This document shows, piece after piece, positions 58,686 through 59,101 of a stretch of 59,101 nt of DNA (positions within the stretch are counted from its first letter, which is position 1; each line of letters begins with the position of its first letter). The position numbers and the translations under genes were made by a program. Source of the stretch: Microbacterium sp. RU1D (GTDB lineage Bacteria > Actinomycetota > Actinomycetes > Actinomycetales > Microbacteriaceae); assembly GCF_900156435.1 (NCBI RefSeq), contig NZ_FTPQ01000004.1, positions 1 to 59,101 on the forward strand. Direction: 5' to 3'. Below the pieces are notes generated by a model, which saw only the letters and a program-made list of their open reading frames with translations, did not search any database and had not been told where the DNA came from.

Positions 58686-58963
58686 TCACCAACGCACTCA
58701 CCGCCCTCTCTTACGCGGTCGTGGCACTGCCCAACCCGACCCCCGAGCAGCCCCCCGGAACGGACGGCATCCTCACCGTCCTGAACTGGATCAGCTGGAT
58801 CGTCATCGTCGCCGGCCTCGCCGGCTTCCTCATCTCGGCGGGAACGCTCGCATTCGCGGCGTTCACGGGTCGCGAAGTGAACAGCTTCAAGGGCATCGTT
58901 CTCGCGATCATCGTGTGCGTCCTGGCCTCAGCCGCCGGCGTCATCATCCAGGTCTTCATCTAA
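58682..58963 (+). CDS. Small two-span membrane protein, VirB2/TrbC-like candidate
   Basis: A 93-residue protein with two spans (about 33-60 and 70-92) joined by a short basic loop (FTGREVNSFKG). Size, topology and position before VirB6/VirB4 fit a pilin-like VirB2 subunit. AGGAGG precedes the ATG, which overlaps the previous stop (ATGA). The role is inferred from order only. Confidence 0.75.
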   Translation: MITNALTALSYAVVALPNPTPEQPPGTDGILTVLNWISWIVIVAGLAGFLISAGTLAFAAFTGREVNSFKGIVLAIIVCVLASAAGVIIQVFI

Positions 58964-58982
58964 CGATTCGAGGGGACTCGCC

Positions 58983-59101
58983 ATGAGCAACGACGGCACA
59001 GCCAACAACAACCCCTTCAACCGATGGTGGATCGTCTCGGCCCTGTTCGTCGTCGCGGTCGCGGTAGCGATCGTTCTCGTCCTCGTCCTGGGACGTGGGG
59101 G
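58983..59101 (+). CDS. Conjugation-associated bitopic membrane protein, 5' part (continues at base 1)
   Basis: The ATG is preceded by GAGGGGA. The frame covers the head and the membrane span and continues across the junction into the reading frame that ends at 708, giving 243 residues in all. See the entry at base 1 for the exported domain. Confidence 0.85.
   Translation, partial: MSNDGTANNNPFNRWWIVSALFVVAVAVAIVLVLVLGRG
59007..59101. repeat. Terminal redundancy marking the circle junction (copy 2)
   Basis: Exact copy of bases 1-95; see that entry. Confidence 0.95.

Noticed and set aside
1..59101. tRNA or rRNA genes
   Set aside because: No rRNA-like or tRNA-like stretch was recognised by eye; a covariance-model search would be needed to exclude a tRNA fully.

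Overview
The window is a complete circular plasmid. Its first and last 95 bases are identical (1-95 = 59007-59101), and one open reading frame runs across the join, so the molecule is 59,006 bp. High GC, strong GC at third codon positions, the rep/parA/parB-like gene types, the SCO6880-type secretion genes, DUF4913, DUF6153 and DUF6349 proteins, and genes that look leaderless all point to an actinobacterium. A Microbacteriaceae-like member of Micrococcales is my best guess; that is recognition, not a database result. I saw no rRNA, tRNA or CRISPR array.

Layout. (1) Conjugation, 54.2 kb through the origin to 7.4 kb: two divergent operons share one promoter region at 57935-58025. The rightward operon encodes a P-loop protein, a small pilin-like membrane protein, a bitopic VirB8-like protein, a VirB6/TrbL-like protein, an SCO6880 protein, a VirB4 ATPase, a VirD4 coupling ATPase and a DUF4913 protein. 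The leftward operon encodes a lipoprotein, a two-domain peptidoglycan hydrolase, a beta-propeller protein and an FHA protein. (2) A SIR2-domain protein (7.4-9.0 kb), likely a defence effector. (3) Mobilisation, 9.2-12.6 kb: coiled-coil protein, HxH relaxase, MobC, a candidate oriT and a small protein. (4) A 5.7 kb methyltransferase-helicase gene (12.9-18.6 kb), probably anti-restriction, with a second gene nested out of frame near its 5' end, then a membrane protein and a serine resolvase with a candidate res site.

(5) Metal and redox cargo, 20-47 kb: a CmtR-type repressor/CadD/LspA cadmium operon; a copper block (F510_1955-type lipoprotein, DUF305, DUF6153, Csp-like copper storage protein, CopB- and CopA-type ATPases, CopZ-like protein, CsoR); an ArsR/CDF pair; a long leftward block with CopD-CtaG fusion, ResC, DUF4307, M23 peptidase, CopC, Lnt, CtaG, ResB, CcdA, TlpA, DUF6804, LspA, a flavoprotein and a DsbA-like protein; then another ArsR/CDF pair and a decayed second copy of the DUF305 locus. 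(6) Replication and maintenance, 47.2-54.1 kb: small proteins, a parB-like gene and parA, seven copies of an ATTAGTACT motif, an NrdH-like glutaredoxin, a DUF6349 protein, two related structured leader elements, a rep gene, an RHH protein and a winged-helix regulator.

How it fits together. Cytosolic copper and cadmium/lead/zinc-type ions are sensed by CsoR and ArsR/CmtR proteins and pumped out by CopA, CopB, CadD and two CDF carriers. Copper is buffered by the Csp-like protein outside or inside the cell and by DUF305, CopC and CopD at the surface. Many of these surface factors are lipoproteins, and the plasmid brings its own LspA (two) and Lnt. It also carries the full System II cytochrome c maturation set, yet no CxxCH cytochrome c is encoded here. 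Three covarying three-way-junction hairpins (9119-9182, 12769-12842, 47834-47892) mark the module boundaries.
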